DNA of 9,256 bases, from assembly GCA_039028315.1 (NCBI GenBank), contig JBCCIH010000088.1, positions 1-9,256 on the forward strand, given 5' to 3'. This DNA comes from Thermodesulfobacteriota bacterium. GTDB lineage: Bacteria > Desulfobacterota_D > UBA1144 > Nemesobacterales > UBA2774. The position numbers were made by a program, and so were the translations under genes. Under the pieces are notes generated by a model that searched no databases, was not told where the DNA came from, and saw only the letters and a program-made list of their open reading frames with translations. Below, in pieces: positions 1 to 5,951 of the stretch (positions within the stretch are counted from its first letter, which is position 1; each line of letters begins with the position of its first letter).

Positions 1-18
1 GCAGAGGCGGCAAAATAA
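1..18 (+). CDS. Possible 3' tail of an upstream gene (partial)
   Basis: Frame 1 reads Ala-Glu-Ala-Ala-Lys followed by a TAA stop at 16-18, three bases before the ATG of the HAD gene. This composition would suit the end of a bacterial protein, and the tight spacing would make the HAD gene a downstream member of an operon. With only five codons visible, this could be chance. The protein cannot be identified. Confidence 0.3.
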   Translation, partial: AEAAK

Positions 19-21
19 TAT

Positions 22-735
22 ATGGCTGATCTATCCTCTGTAAAAGCGCTAACATTTGACGTCTTCGGCACAGTTGTCGACTACCGAAGCTCAATAATTG
101 CAGAACTCAAAGAGCTAGGAAATACAAAGGGCATTGACGCCGATTGGGAAGCGTTTGCGGATAATTGGAGGGGAGGCTACGCGCCCGCCATGGATCAGGT
201 GCGAGCCGGGGAGCTCCCATGGAAATCAATTGATGATCTTCACCGCATGGTTCTTGACCGACTTCTTGAAGAATTTGGCATAGAACTCAACGAGCGAGAG
301 AGGGTTCACTTAAATAAAGCCTGGCATAGACTTTCGCCCTGGCCGGATTCGGTTGATGGACTTGTGAGGCTAAAGCACAAATTTGTCCTCGTGACACTTT
401 CAAACGGCAATATTTCGCTTCTTGCTAATATGGCAAAATACGCAAAACTCCCCTGGGATGTGATACTTTCCTCAGAGCTTGCTCGCCACTATAAACCTGA
501 CAAAGAGGTCTACATCACGGCGGCCGATCTGCTTGATCTGCAGCACGAGGAAATTATGATGGTCGCAGCGCACAGGTATGACCTAGACGCTGCTGGGGAG
601 CTTGGGTTTAGGACAGCCTATGTATCGCGCCCGCTTGAGTTTGGCCCCGATGGATTAACAGATGAGGCGCATGATATGCGCTACGACATTATTGCCCAAG
701 ATATGAACGATCTGGCTCAGAAACTAAATACTTAG
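22..735 (+). CDS. HAD-superfamily hydrolase, haloacid dehalogenase type II-like
   Basis: Predicted cytoplasmic hydrolase of 237 aa, the usual size for the L-2-haloacid dehalogenase-like branch of the HAD superfamily, whose enzymes hydrolyse through an aspartyl-ester intermediate. Motif I is FDVFGT with nucleophile Asp13 and Thr17. An Arg in NWRGG (Arg50) sits where the family's substrate-carboxylate Arg lies. Motif II is TLSNGN (Ser127, Asn128), motif III is HYKPDKEVY (Lys158, Tyr164), and motif IV is VAAHRYDLDAA (Asp187). Residues about 20-95 form the helical cap. In motif IV the Ser and Asn of characterised dehalogenases are Ala182 and His184, so dehalogenation is not certain and another small substrate is possible. 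The ribosome site is weak (GAGG at 4-7). The stop codon overlaps the ribosome site of the next gene, which suggests translational coupling. Confidence 0.88.
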   Translation: MADLSSVKALTFDVFGTVVDYRSSIIAELKELGNTKGIDADWEAFADNWRGGYAPAMDQVRAGELPWKSIDDLHRMVLDRLLEEFGIELNERERVHLNKAWHRLSPWPDSVDGLVRLKHKFVLVTLSNGNISLLANMAKYAKLPWDVILSSELARHYKPDKEVYITAADLLDLQHEEIMMVAAHRYDLDAAGELGFRTAYVSRPLEFGPDGLTDEAHDMRYDIIAQDMNDLAQKLNT

Positions 736-738
736 GAG
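734..738 (+). promoter_or_regulatory. Shine-Dalgarno of the LOG gene overlapping the HAD stop codon
   Basis: AGGAG shares its first two bases with the TAG stop at 733-735 and lies 6 bases before the ATG at 745. It fixes the LOG start and implies that translation of the two genes is coupled. Confidence 0.75.
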
Positions 739-744
739 AACATT

Positions 745-1509
745 ATGCTTGAATGGATTACAAATTTACTCAGAAAGAAACCAGTTACAGAAGAAGAAAT
801 GGAGGAGAGAGTATTTCTTGAAGGCCCTCACTCAAGGCTCCGTGAGCTTTGGTTTTTGATCCGCGTTTTCTGGGGATTTCTCTATGGCTTCCGCAGACTT
901 CACTTTGTAGGTCCGCTTGTAACTGTGTTTGGCTCAGCCAGGACTCAAGAGGACGAGCCGTACTACAAAGACGCTGTAAAAGTAGGAGAGGAGCTCGTTA
1001 ACCTTGGATTTGGGGTAATGACGGGCGGCGGGCCCGGTATAATGGAGGCCGCAAATCGCGGGGCTAAAAAAGCAGGTGGAACATCTATCGGATGCAACAT
1101 CATTCTCCCCTTTGAGCAGGAGCCTAACCCGTATTTGGACGTAATGATCAATTTTAACTATTTCTTTGTAAGAAAAGTGATGCTGCTTAAATATTCATAT
1201 GCCTTTGTGATTATGCCGGGTGGGGCAGGCACAATGGATGAGCTCTTTGAAACCATCACTCTTATTCAGACTAAAAAGATCTTCCATTTTCCCGTGGTGC
1301 TGATTGGAACTGAGTATTTCCAGGAGCTACGAGAGATGCTCGAGCACATGGTGGAGGAGGAAACCATTAGTCCGGAAGATATAGATCTTTTCTATTTTAC
1401 AGACTCAATTGAAGATGCTATGAATCACATAAAAGTCAATATTGTAGACAAGTATGGTGTAACACTTAAGAAAGTACATAAACCTTCAAAAATCCTTCTT
1501 GAAGGATGA
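745..1509 (+). CDS. LOG-family protein (TIGR00730-type phosphoribohydrolase-like)
   Basis: 254 aa, cytoplasmic, Rossmann-fold. LOG proteins, often misannotated as lysine decarboxylases, cleave cytokinin riboside 5'-monophosphates or related nucleoside monophosphates to base and ribose 5-phosphate. The diagnostic signature PGGxGTxxE is present as PGGAGTMDE (158-166). The upstream glycine motif TGGGPGIMEAANRGA lies at 93-107, and the catalytic Arg is probably Arg143 in YFFVRK. The N-terminal ~55 residues are aromatic-rich and basic before the first beta strand (VTVFGSAR, 59-66). That extension is normal for the longer bacterial subgroup containing the FGSAR motif. The physiological substrate in non-plant-associated bacteria is mostly unknown. 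It begins 9 bases after the HAD stop, so the two are probably one transcript. A short inverted repeat overlaps its 3' end. Confidence 0.93.
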   Translation: MLEWITNLLRKKPVTEEEMEERVFLEGPHSRLRELWFLIRVFWGFLYGFRRLHFVGPLVTVFGSARTQEDEPYYKDAVKVGEELVNLGFGVMTGGGPGIMEAANRGAKKAGGTSIGCNIILPFEQEPNPYLDVMINFNYFFVRKVMLLKYSYAFVIMPGGAGTMDELFETITLIQTKKIFHFPVVLIGTEYFQELREMLEHMVEEETISPEDIDLFYFTDSIEDAMNHIKVNIVDKYGVTLKKVHKPSKILLEG

Positions 1510-1515
1510 TTTTAG
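1483..1515 (+). terminator. Weak hairpin at the 3' end of the LOG gene
   Basis: CCTTCAA (1483-1489) can pair with TTGAAGG (1499-1505) across a 9-base loop. An alternative is TCCTT (1493-1497) with AAGGA (1502-1506). A short T stretch (GATTTTAG) follows. The stem is short and lies inside the last codons, so it may attenuate rather than fully end transcription before ubiD. It could also be chance. Confidence 0.28.
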
Positions 1516-1585
1516 AGTTTGTTGCATCGAAATTATAAATTTCTTGATTGATTTTAATTCATGTAGTAAGGTGCCTTGTATAGAT

Positions 1586-1590
1586 GGAGG
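1586..1590 (+). promoter_or_regulatory. Shine-Dalgarno deciding the ubiD-family start
   Basis: GGAGG sits 6 bases before the ATG at 1597. The open frame extends back to a TTG at 1576, but that codon lies upstream of this site and has no ribosome site of its own. The ATG at 1597 is therefore the better start. Confidence 0.8.
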
Positions 1591-1596
1591 GAATTT

Positions 1597-3063
1597 ATGA
1601 AGCAAGTAAAAGATCTAAGAGAATATCTTAAAATTCTAGATAGCCTTTCAGAGCTTCAGCAGATAGATGTTGAAGTCGATTGGGACCTAGAGATCGGAGC
1701 TATAATTAGACGCGCATATGACCTTCGTTCTCCGGCGCCCCTTTTTAACAAAATTAAAGACATAGAAGATGGCTTCAGGGTGCTTGGCGGCTCTGCCGGG
1801 CTTAGCTCGCAGCCGGAGATTAAATTTGGCCGGATTGCAGCTTCCCTTGGCTTTGAACCCAGCGCTGATATAAATGAAATAGTTGGCAAGATCACAGATG
1901 CTATAGAAAAAGACGGTATTCCACCTCAGCTAGTAGATAGCGGGGTGTGCCAGGAAAATGTGATACTGGGTGATGACATTGATCTATTTAAATTGCCAAC
2001 TCCTCACATACATTCAGGTGACGGCGGGCGATATATAAACACCTGGGGCACTGTAATTGTTCAGACCCCTGATAAGTCATGGACAAACTGGTCTATAAAC
2101 CGAATTATGCTCTTGGATAAAAACCGTATGACTGGTCTTGTGCCTCCTCAGCAGCACCTTGGAATAATTCATCAAAAGTGGACAGATATGGGGGAGCCGA
2201 CACCATTTGCGCTAGCATTAGGGGCGCCGCCTGCAGTGCCGTTTTTCTCCGGGATGCCGCTTAGAGAAAACGTTAGTGAGATACAAGTTATGGGAGCACT
2301 TTACGGCCAAGGGGTCGAAGTTGTTAAGTGTAAAACTGTTGACCTTGAGGTTCCAGCGAATTCTGAAATCATTATTGAGGGCACGATCACCGCAACTGAG
2401 CGGGTGCCGGAGGGTCCGATGGGAGAGTTTGCCGGCTATATGGGCGCACACGACACTCCGCAGCCTGTTTACAATGTTACCGCTATTACATATAGAGATA
2501 AACCGATTCTTCCGGTTGTATGGGCAGGTGTTCCGGTCGAAGATACCCAGACTTGCTGCGGCACTATGTACTCTGCTGCAATTCTTCATGAACTTAGGGA
2601 CAATAATTTCCCAGTCTCATCATGCTTTTTACTTTTTGAAAGTGCGGCGCACCTGTTGGTTGTGACCGTTCCAAGGCCGTGCCAATCTATGGAAGACACT
2701 CATGATCTTACCCATCAGGCAAAGAACATAATATTTAGAAGTAAGCCTGGTGTAGATATTCCTAAAGTATTATTAGTTGATGATGATATTGATCCCAGTG
2801 ATGTGGACCAGGTGATGTGGGCGATGGCTACAAGAGTGCATCCGCAAAAGGACGCTCACTACTATTATCATCAAAAAACGCTTCCTCTCCTGCATTACCT
2901 AAACGTGGCAGAGAAGAAGGATTTGAGCAGCACAAAGCTGATATTAAACGGTCTGATACCAGGATTTGATAGATGTGATATCTCGGGGTTTGAATATAAC
3001 GTTCCCAAGGAGCTTCAGGAAAAAGTAATTGGCAATTGGAATAAGTATGGGTATAAGTCCTAG
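1597..3063 (+). CDS. UbiD-family prFMN-dependent decarboxylase
   Basis: 488 aa from the ATG at 1597, typical of the UbiD/Fdc1 family, which reversibly decarboxylates alpha,beta-unsaturated or aromatic acids using prenylated FMN and a divalent metal. Counting against Aspergillus niger Fdc1 from memory, TNWSINR supplies the metal/prFMN Asn164 and catalytic Arg169, the His in PQQH is His187, and PEGPMGEFAGYMG supplies Glu272 and Glu277. The Arg-Glu-Glu catalytic set is thus intact and the enzyme should be active. The substrate cannot be read from sequence: ubiquinone precursor, phenolic, aromatic or polyene acids are all possible. The prFMN supplier UbiX is not in the window. It lies 87 bases after the LOG gene. 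Its TAG stop shares the CTAG at 3060-3063 with the convergent LolA-like gene. Confidence 0.93.
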   Translation: MKQVKDLREYLKILDSLSELQQIDVEVDWDLEIGAIIRRAYDLRSPAPLFNKIKDIEDGFRVLGGSAGLSSQPEIKFGRIAASLGFEPSADINEIVGKITDAIEKDGIPPQLVDSGVCQENVILGDDIDLFKLPTPHIHSGDGGRYINTWGTVIVQTPDKSWTNWSINRIMLLDKNRMTGLVPPQQHLGIIHQKWTDMGEPTPFALALGAPPAVPFFSGMPLRENVSEIQVMGALYGQGVEVVKCKTVDLEVPANSEIIIEGTITATERVPEGPMGEFAGYMGAHDTPQPVYNVTAITYRDKPILPVVWAGVPVEDTQTCCGTMYSAAILHELRDNNFPVSSCFLLFESAAHLLVVTVPRPCQSMEDTHDLTHQAKNIIFRSKPGVDIPKVLLVDDDIDPSDVDQVMWAMATRVHPQKDAHYYYHQKTLPLLHYLNVAEKKDLSSTKLILNGLIPGFDRCDISGFEYNVPKELQEKVIGNWNKYGYKS

Positions 3064-3893
3064 CGAAGATCCTCTGGGCGTTTGGGCATATCAAAAAGAT
3101 CATTAGGCAAATCGCTATTTATTTCTACAGTTTTGATCTGGAGCGTTTCAGTGTCTGGATTCCCATCTACTATAAACTCAAAAGAAAAAGGAACTACTAT
3201 ATCTGAAAGCTCAATATACTCGCCAATTTTAATAGTTGTATTTACGATATTTTCTTGAATAGTAGTCTTTCCTTTGATCATGAAAGGCAAAAAGGTCTCA
3301 GTATCTATATAGTAAGTGTCAAGATTTCCTGTGGTTAAATTGACCTTTAGCACATAAGCATTTCTTTCGTCTACTTTCTGCTCACCTAAAAATTTAATCT
3401 TATGGCCCTTTTTCTTATGATCTACCAAGGGACCGTCAAAGTCGCAAGTATCAATCATTTCCTTAGCTCGTTTGCCCGTTAGAATTTGGGCGCTAGTAGT
3501 AGTTGTATGATTCATCTGCCACGGGGTCTTGCCATCGTAGGCTTCTACGAAGTACATCCGCCCCGCCTGAAAATCGAGCCTGCACAAATCAGGGCGCTTA
3601 TATAGAGCAGCAACTCTAAAAGTTGCTTTGCTGGTAAACATATGCCCTCTAACTTTAAGTGTTTCAATCTTCTGCCACGCTTCCCGTCCGCCAATAGCCT
3701 TTAGATGATTGTCTAAAATTTGATTTAGACTGATTTCATCGGTTGGCACCGGTTTTGTGCTCTGAGTTTCGTTTTGCGCAACTTCAAACCCCCGGCTCAC
3801 AATGTTATTGCTTTCATCTAGAGCATTTGAGTTACTATAGCTAATCAATAATATAAGGGCGGGCAATAAAATACTAAACAAAAGTAGTCTCAT
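3060..3893 (-). CDS. Exported LolA-like (outer-membrane lipoprotein-sorting-like) protein, copy 1
   Basis: 277 aa with an N-terminal hydrophobic signal segment (residues 2-19), so probably periplasmic or surface-anchored. A low-complexity linker (about 25-52) leads to the motif LNQILDNHLKAIGGREAW (56-73), then beta-strand-rich sequence to the end. The overall pattern resembles proteins annotated as outer membrane lipoprotein-sorting (LolA/LolB-like fold, hydrophobic half-barrel). Landmarks shared with its neighbour are YKRPDLCRLDF, PWQMN, DTC, DHKKKGHKIKFLGE, NAY, TYYID and DGNPDTE. Cys104 and Cys150 match Cys in the neighbour and may form a disulfide. The start is supported by GGAG 7 bases upstream (3901-3904). 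It is not canonical LolA. A lipid or lipoprotein ligand is an inference from fold, and true function is unknown. Confidence 0.72.
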   Translation of the reverse strand: MRLLLFSILLPALILLISYSNSNALDESNNIVSRGFEVAQNETQSTKPVPTDEISLNQILDNHLKAIGGREAWQKIETLKVRGHMFTSKATFRVAALYKRPDLCRLDFQAGRMYFVEAYDGKTPWQMNHTTTTSAQILTGKRAKEMIDTCDFDGPLVDHKKKGHKIKFLGEQKVDERNAYVLKVNLTTGNLDTYYIDTETFLPFMIKGKTTIQENIVNTTIKIGEYIELSDIVVPFSFEFIVDGNPDTETLQIKTVEINSDLPNDLFDMPKRPEDLR

Positions 3894-3922
3894 CTTTGAG
3901 CTCCAAATTACTTGATAGAATA

Positions 3923-3953
3923 AATATAGTAGAACATATGAAATGAATTACAA
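3923..3953 (-). promoter_or_regulatory. Candidate promoter for LolA-like copy 1
   Basis: On the minus strand, TTGTAA (3948-3953) and TATATT (3923-3928) are separated by 19 bases. The -10 matches the sigma-70 consensus at 5 of 6 positions and the -35 at 4 of 6. The spacer is slightly long. In AT-rich DNA such matches arise by chance, so this is weak support for separate transcription of the second paralogue. Confidence 0.25.
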
Positions 3954-3986
3954 TAACTGCATTCTCTTATAGGTTAGGCATTAGAA

Positions 3987-4763
3987 CTATTTCATTTCTT
4001 TTAATTGTTGCTGCATTTTCTCCATATTTTCTTTAGGAAAATCAAAGATAGTCGAATCTATGTCGGTGTTAAATTCAAACTTGCTCACATTAATAACTTC
4101 AGGCTCGGGGTTTCCGTGTATTTGAATTACAAGATTGTTAGGCACGACATAGCCATCGATATTTTTATATTGTTTAAAGTCTGTAGTAGTTCTAAGATCA
4201 CTGCCGTCCATATTGTATAGTCCCACGGTTCTTAGAAGTAAAAAAGTCTTGGCGTCTATATAGAATGTCTCAATGTTACCGGAGTTGTATTTTAGATTGA
4301 TTTTATATGCATTTTTGCCATCTATTTCCTCTTCACCCAATAGTTTTACTTTATGGCGTTTCTTTTTGTAATCTTTAAGGGAGCTTTCAATACCGCATGT
4401 GTCTTTCATATACCTGGTTTTTCCTGAGCTCATGGGAGCTGGCTCTGGATTTCCTGAAAGCGGGTTTATCTGCCATGCGAAATATCCTCCGTAGATCTGT
4501 GCCATAGTAGTGCCTTGTACTTTAAATTCGATCCGGCATTTATATGGTCTCTCATGATAGGCAGTGATCGGGATTGTAACACCCTGAGATTTCATTGTAC
4601 CTTGCATGACCATTGTGTTTAGGTTGTTCCATTTCTCAAGCCCTCCGATTGCTTCATAATATTTAGCAAGCACTTGGTCCAGCTTGAGCGGCTCCTGCGG
4701 TTTAGCAGATAATGGCGCTGCAAGACATAAAATTAGAACTAAGATAAAGGATTTGATTCTCAT
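3987..4763 (-). CDS. Exported LolA-like (outer-membrane lipoprotein-sorting-like) protein, copy 2
   Basis: 258 aa with a clear Sec signal peptide (charged start, hydrophobic 5-18, likely cleavage after LSA at 18-20), so probably periplasmic. It has the same architecture as the adjacent 277-aa protein: LDQVLAKYYEAIGGLEKW (28-45), YHERPYKCRIEF, FAWQIN, DTC (121-123), DYKKKRHKVKLLGE, NAY, TFYID, and HGNPEPE near the end. The pair therefore arose by tandem duplication and diverged strongly. Cys76 and Cys123 align with Cys104 and Cys150 of the other copy. It lacks that copy's N-terminal linker and has instead a charged helical tail (EKMQQQLKEMK). GGAG lies 10 bases before the ATG. Lipoprotein or lipid handling is inferred only from fold resemblance. 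Confidence 0.74.
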   Translation of the reverse strand: MRIKSFILVLILCLAAPLSAKPQEPLKLDQVLAKYYEAIGGLEKWNNLNTMVMQGTMKSQGVTIPITAYHERPYKCRIEFKVQGTTMAQIYGGYFAWQINPLSGNPEPAPMSSGKTRYMKDTCGIESSLKDYKKKRHKVKLLGEEEIDGKNAYKINLKYNSGNIETFYIDAKTFLLLRTVGLYNMDGSDLRTTTDFKQYKNIDGYVVPNNLVIQIHGNPEPEVINVSKFEFNTDIDSTIFDFPKENMEKMQQQLKEMK

Positions 4764-4798
4764 ATTTAAATGACTCCAGGCAATAAATATTTGCTAAT

Positions 4799-4826
4799 AT
4801 GTTATAGGACAATAAGGAAATATCAA
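4799..4826 (-). promoter_or_regulatory. Candidate promoter for the LolA-like pair
   Basis: On the minus strand, TTGATA (4821-4826, 5 of 6 to the -35 consensus) and TAACAT (4799-4804, 4 of 6 to the -10) are separated by 16 bases. It lies 36 bases upstream of the copy 2 start codon. It partly overlaps the inverted repeat at 4818-4837. Weak, sequence-only evidence. Confidence 0.28.
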
Positions 4827-4840
4827 AGAAGATATTTTTT
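4818..4840 (-). terminator. AT-rich inverted repeat after the 119-aa gene
   Basis: AAATATC (4818-4824) and GATATTT (4831-4837) form a perfect 7-bp inverted repeat with a 6-base loop, starting next to the TAA stop of the 119-aa gene. On the minus strand it is preceded by A residues and followed by CCTTATT. It could be a weak intrinsic terminator separating the YigZ pair from the LolA-like pair. The stem has only one G-C pair, so stability is low and a regulatory-protein site is an alternative. Confidence 0.33.
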
Positions 4841-5198
4841 ATTCATCAGGCTCAGAGTTTAGCCTCTCATAGGCTCTTTCGATATGAATTCTCCAAGGTT
4901 CTAGCTCAGGAAAGGAGTTAATAATTTTCTCAATCTCTTTTATTTTTTCTTCGTTGCCCTGATAACTCCAGAGCTTAGCGCCAAGCTCAATTGCAGGAAG
5001 GGTGGTGATATCAAACTCTCCGGCGTCTTTTTTATTTTGCTCAATCACAAGCGGTATGAGCGGTAGACTAAGATTGCAGTACTTAAGCACCATATAGTTA
5101 TAACCGTTTCTAACATTTTCGGTGATCATATTTAAATAGTAATAATATCTGTCAATGTCAGACTGCATTATTTTTTGGTTGGTATCTGGATCAGTCAT
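4839..5198 (-). CDS. Small helical protein of unknown function
   Basis: 119 aa, not recognised. No signal peptide or membrane segment, so probably cytoplasmic. The sequence is acidic and predicted mostly helical. A Tyr-rich helix IDRYYYYLNMITENVRNGYN lies at 15-34, a helix containing the single Cys (Cys41) follows, and the last third (EEKIKEIEKIINSF, PWRIHIERAYERL) looks amphipathic. Paired helices of this kind can resemble TPR-like or four-helix adaptors, but no repeat consensus is visible. It starts 30 bases after the YigZ-family gene on the same strand, with AAGGAG (5209-5214) 10 bases upstream of the ATG, so the two are very likely co-transcribed. A coding gene is supported by the good ribosome site, by close packing with its neighbours, and by a protein-like composition. 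Confidence 0.7.
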   Translation of the reverse strand: MTDPDTNQKIMQSDIDRYYYYLNMITENVRNGYNYMVLKYCNLSLPLIPLVIEQNKKDAGEFDITTLPAIELGAKLWSYQGNEEKIKEIEKIINSFPELEPWRIHIERAYERLNSEPDE

Positions 5199-5228
5199 GA
5201 ACTGCTTACTCCTTGAAAATATAATACC

Positions 5229-5849
5229 TTATCCATCAACAGTTATATCCGCATTTCCCCTCGTTGCATTGAGGATCTCGCCTCTTATCATATCTTCTCT
5301 AGAAAGAGGAATCTCAACATAAATAGTTACATCTTCAGCATAAAGAACATCTTTTATATTAATAGACTGTTTATCAAGAAAGTTCCTAGTGTTGCTCTCA
5401 TAATCATATCCAACCTTTATGCTCATCTTGGTTAGCTTTACATACTCTGTTAACTCAAGCTCATCGAGTGCCATTGTAATAGTTCCAGAGTATGCTCTAA
5501 CCAATCCTCCAGTGCCGAGTCTTGTGCCGCCAAAGTAACGAGTCACAACTGCAGCTACATCTCCAATACCTCTCATTTGCAACACACTTAGAATCGGTTT
5601 TCCCGCAGTGCCCCCAATCTCGCCGTCATCATTAAAACCTACCTCAGCCCCGCCGTTTGGGTTGCCGATAACATATGCATAAGTATTGTGAGAGGCGCTG
5701 GGGTGCTTGTTTGAAACCTCTTCTATAAAGCCAAGCGCGCTCTGTTTGTCCACAGCATGGGTTATGCTCGCAATGAACCTGCTTCGTTTTATTTCCTGCT
5801 CCATGACAATACTCTTTGCCGGGACAAGATAAGTTGAATCCTTGGACAT
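5229..5849 (-). CDS. yigZ: YigZ/IMPACT-family protein
   Basis: 206 aa, cytoplasmic, near the ~205-aa length of E. coli YigZ and homologous to eukaryotic IMPACT. Bacterial YigZ has an N-terminal UPF0029 domain and a C-terminal DUF1949 ferredoxin-like domain. Its role is poorly defined, with a link to translation factors or nucleic acids proposed. The N-domain motifs are clear: EIKRSRFIASI (19-29), HPSASHNTYAYVIG (49-62), FNDDGEIGGTAGKP (72-85), and VVTRYFGGTRLGTGGLVRAY (101-120). The C-domain covers about residues 140-206. The start aligns with E. coli YigZ (YLVPAKS matching WLIPAAP), so it is preferred although no Shine-Dalgarno precedes it. A second ATG at codon 16 would delete conserved sequence. 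It probably heads a two-gene unit with the 119-aa protein and diverges from the cyclase-family gene. Confidence 0.93.
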   Translation of the reverse strand: MSKDSTYLVPAKSIVMEQEIKRSRFIASITHAVDKQSALGFIEEVSNKHPSASHNTYAYVIGNPNGGAEVGFNDDGEIGGTAGKPILSVLQMRGIGDVAAVVTRYFGGTRLGTGGLVRAYSGTITMALDELELTEYVKLTKMSIKVGYDYESNTRNFLDKQSINIKDVLYAEDVTIYVEIPLSREDMIRGEILNATRGNADITVDG

Positions 5850-5939
5850 ATTAATATTTTTACGGATTTATGATACTTATGCGAATCTGGTAATTGGCGG
5901 GTATTTAGTTAATACTTGTTTTAGCGGCCAAAACCAGTT

Positions 5940-5944
5940 GGAGG
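5940..5944 (+). promoter_or_regulatory. Shine-Dalgarno of the cyclase-family gene
   Basis: GGAGG lies 7 bases before the ATG at 5952 and fixes that start. The rest of the 102-base divergent gap (5850-5951) shows no convincing sigma-70 promoter on either strand. Confidence 0.8.
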
Positions 5945-5951
5945 AATTAAA

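Noticed and set aside
1576..1596. TTG at 1576 as the start of the UbiD protein.
   Set aside because: The GGAGG at 1586-1590 lies downstream of it and serves the ATG at 1597. The extra seven residues add nothing family-like.
1510..1596. Sigma-70 promoter in the gap between LOG and ubiD (TTGATT copies at 1544 and 1548, TAGTAA at 1564).
   Set aside because: The spacings (14 bases or less) do not fit a normal promoter, so I could not support a specific site.
2218..2665. Open frames on both strands inside the UbiD gene (2218-2589 minus, 2276-2665 plus).
   Set aside because: They lie wholly within a gene with intact family motifs, have Cys/His/Arg-rich implausible compositions and no ribosome sites. 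They are shadow frames.
2828..3103. Minus-strand 91-aa frame spanning the ubiD/LolA-like junction.
   Set aside because: It overlaps the 3' ends of two well-supported genes, has no domain-like pattern and no Shine-Dalgarno.
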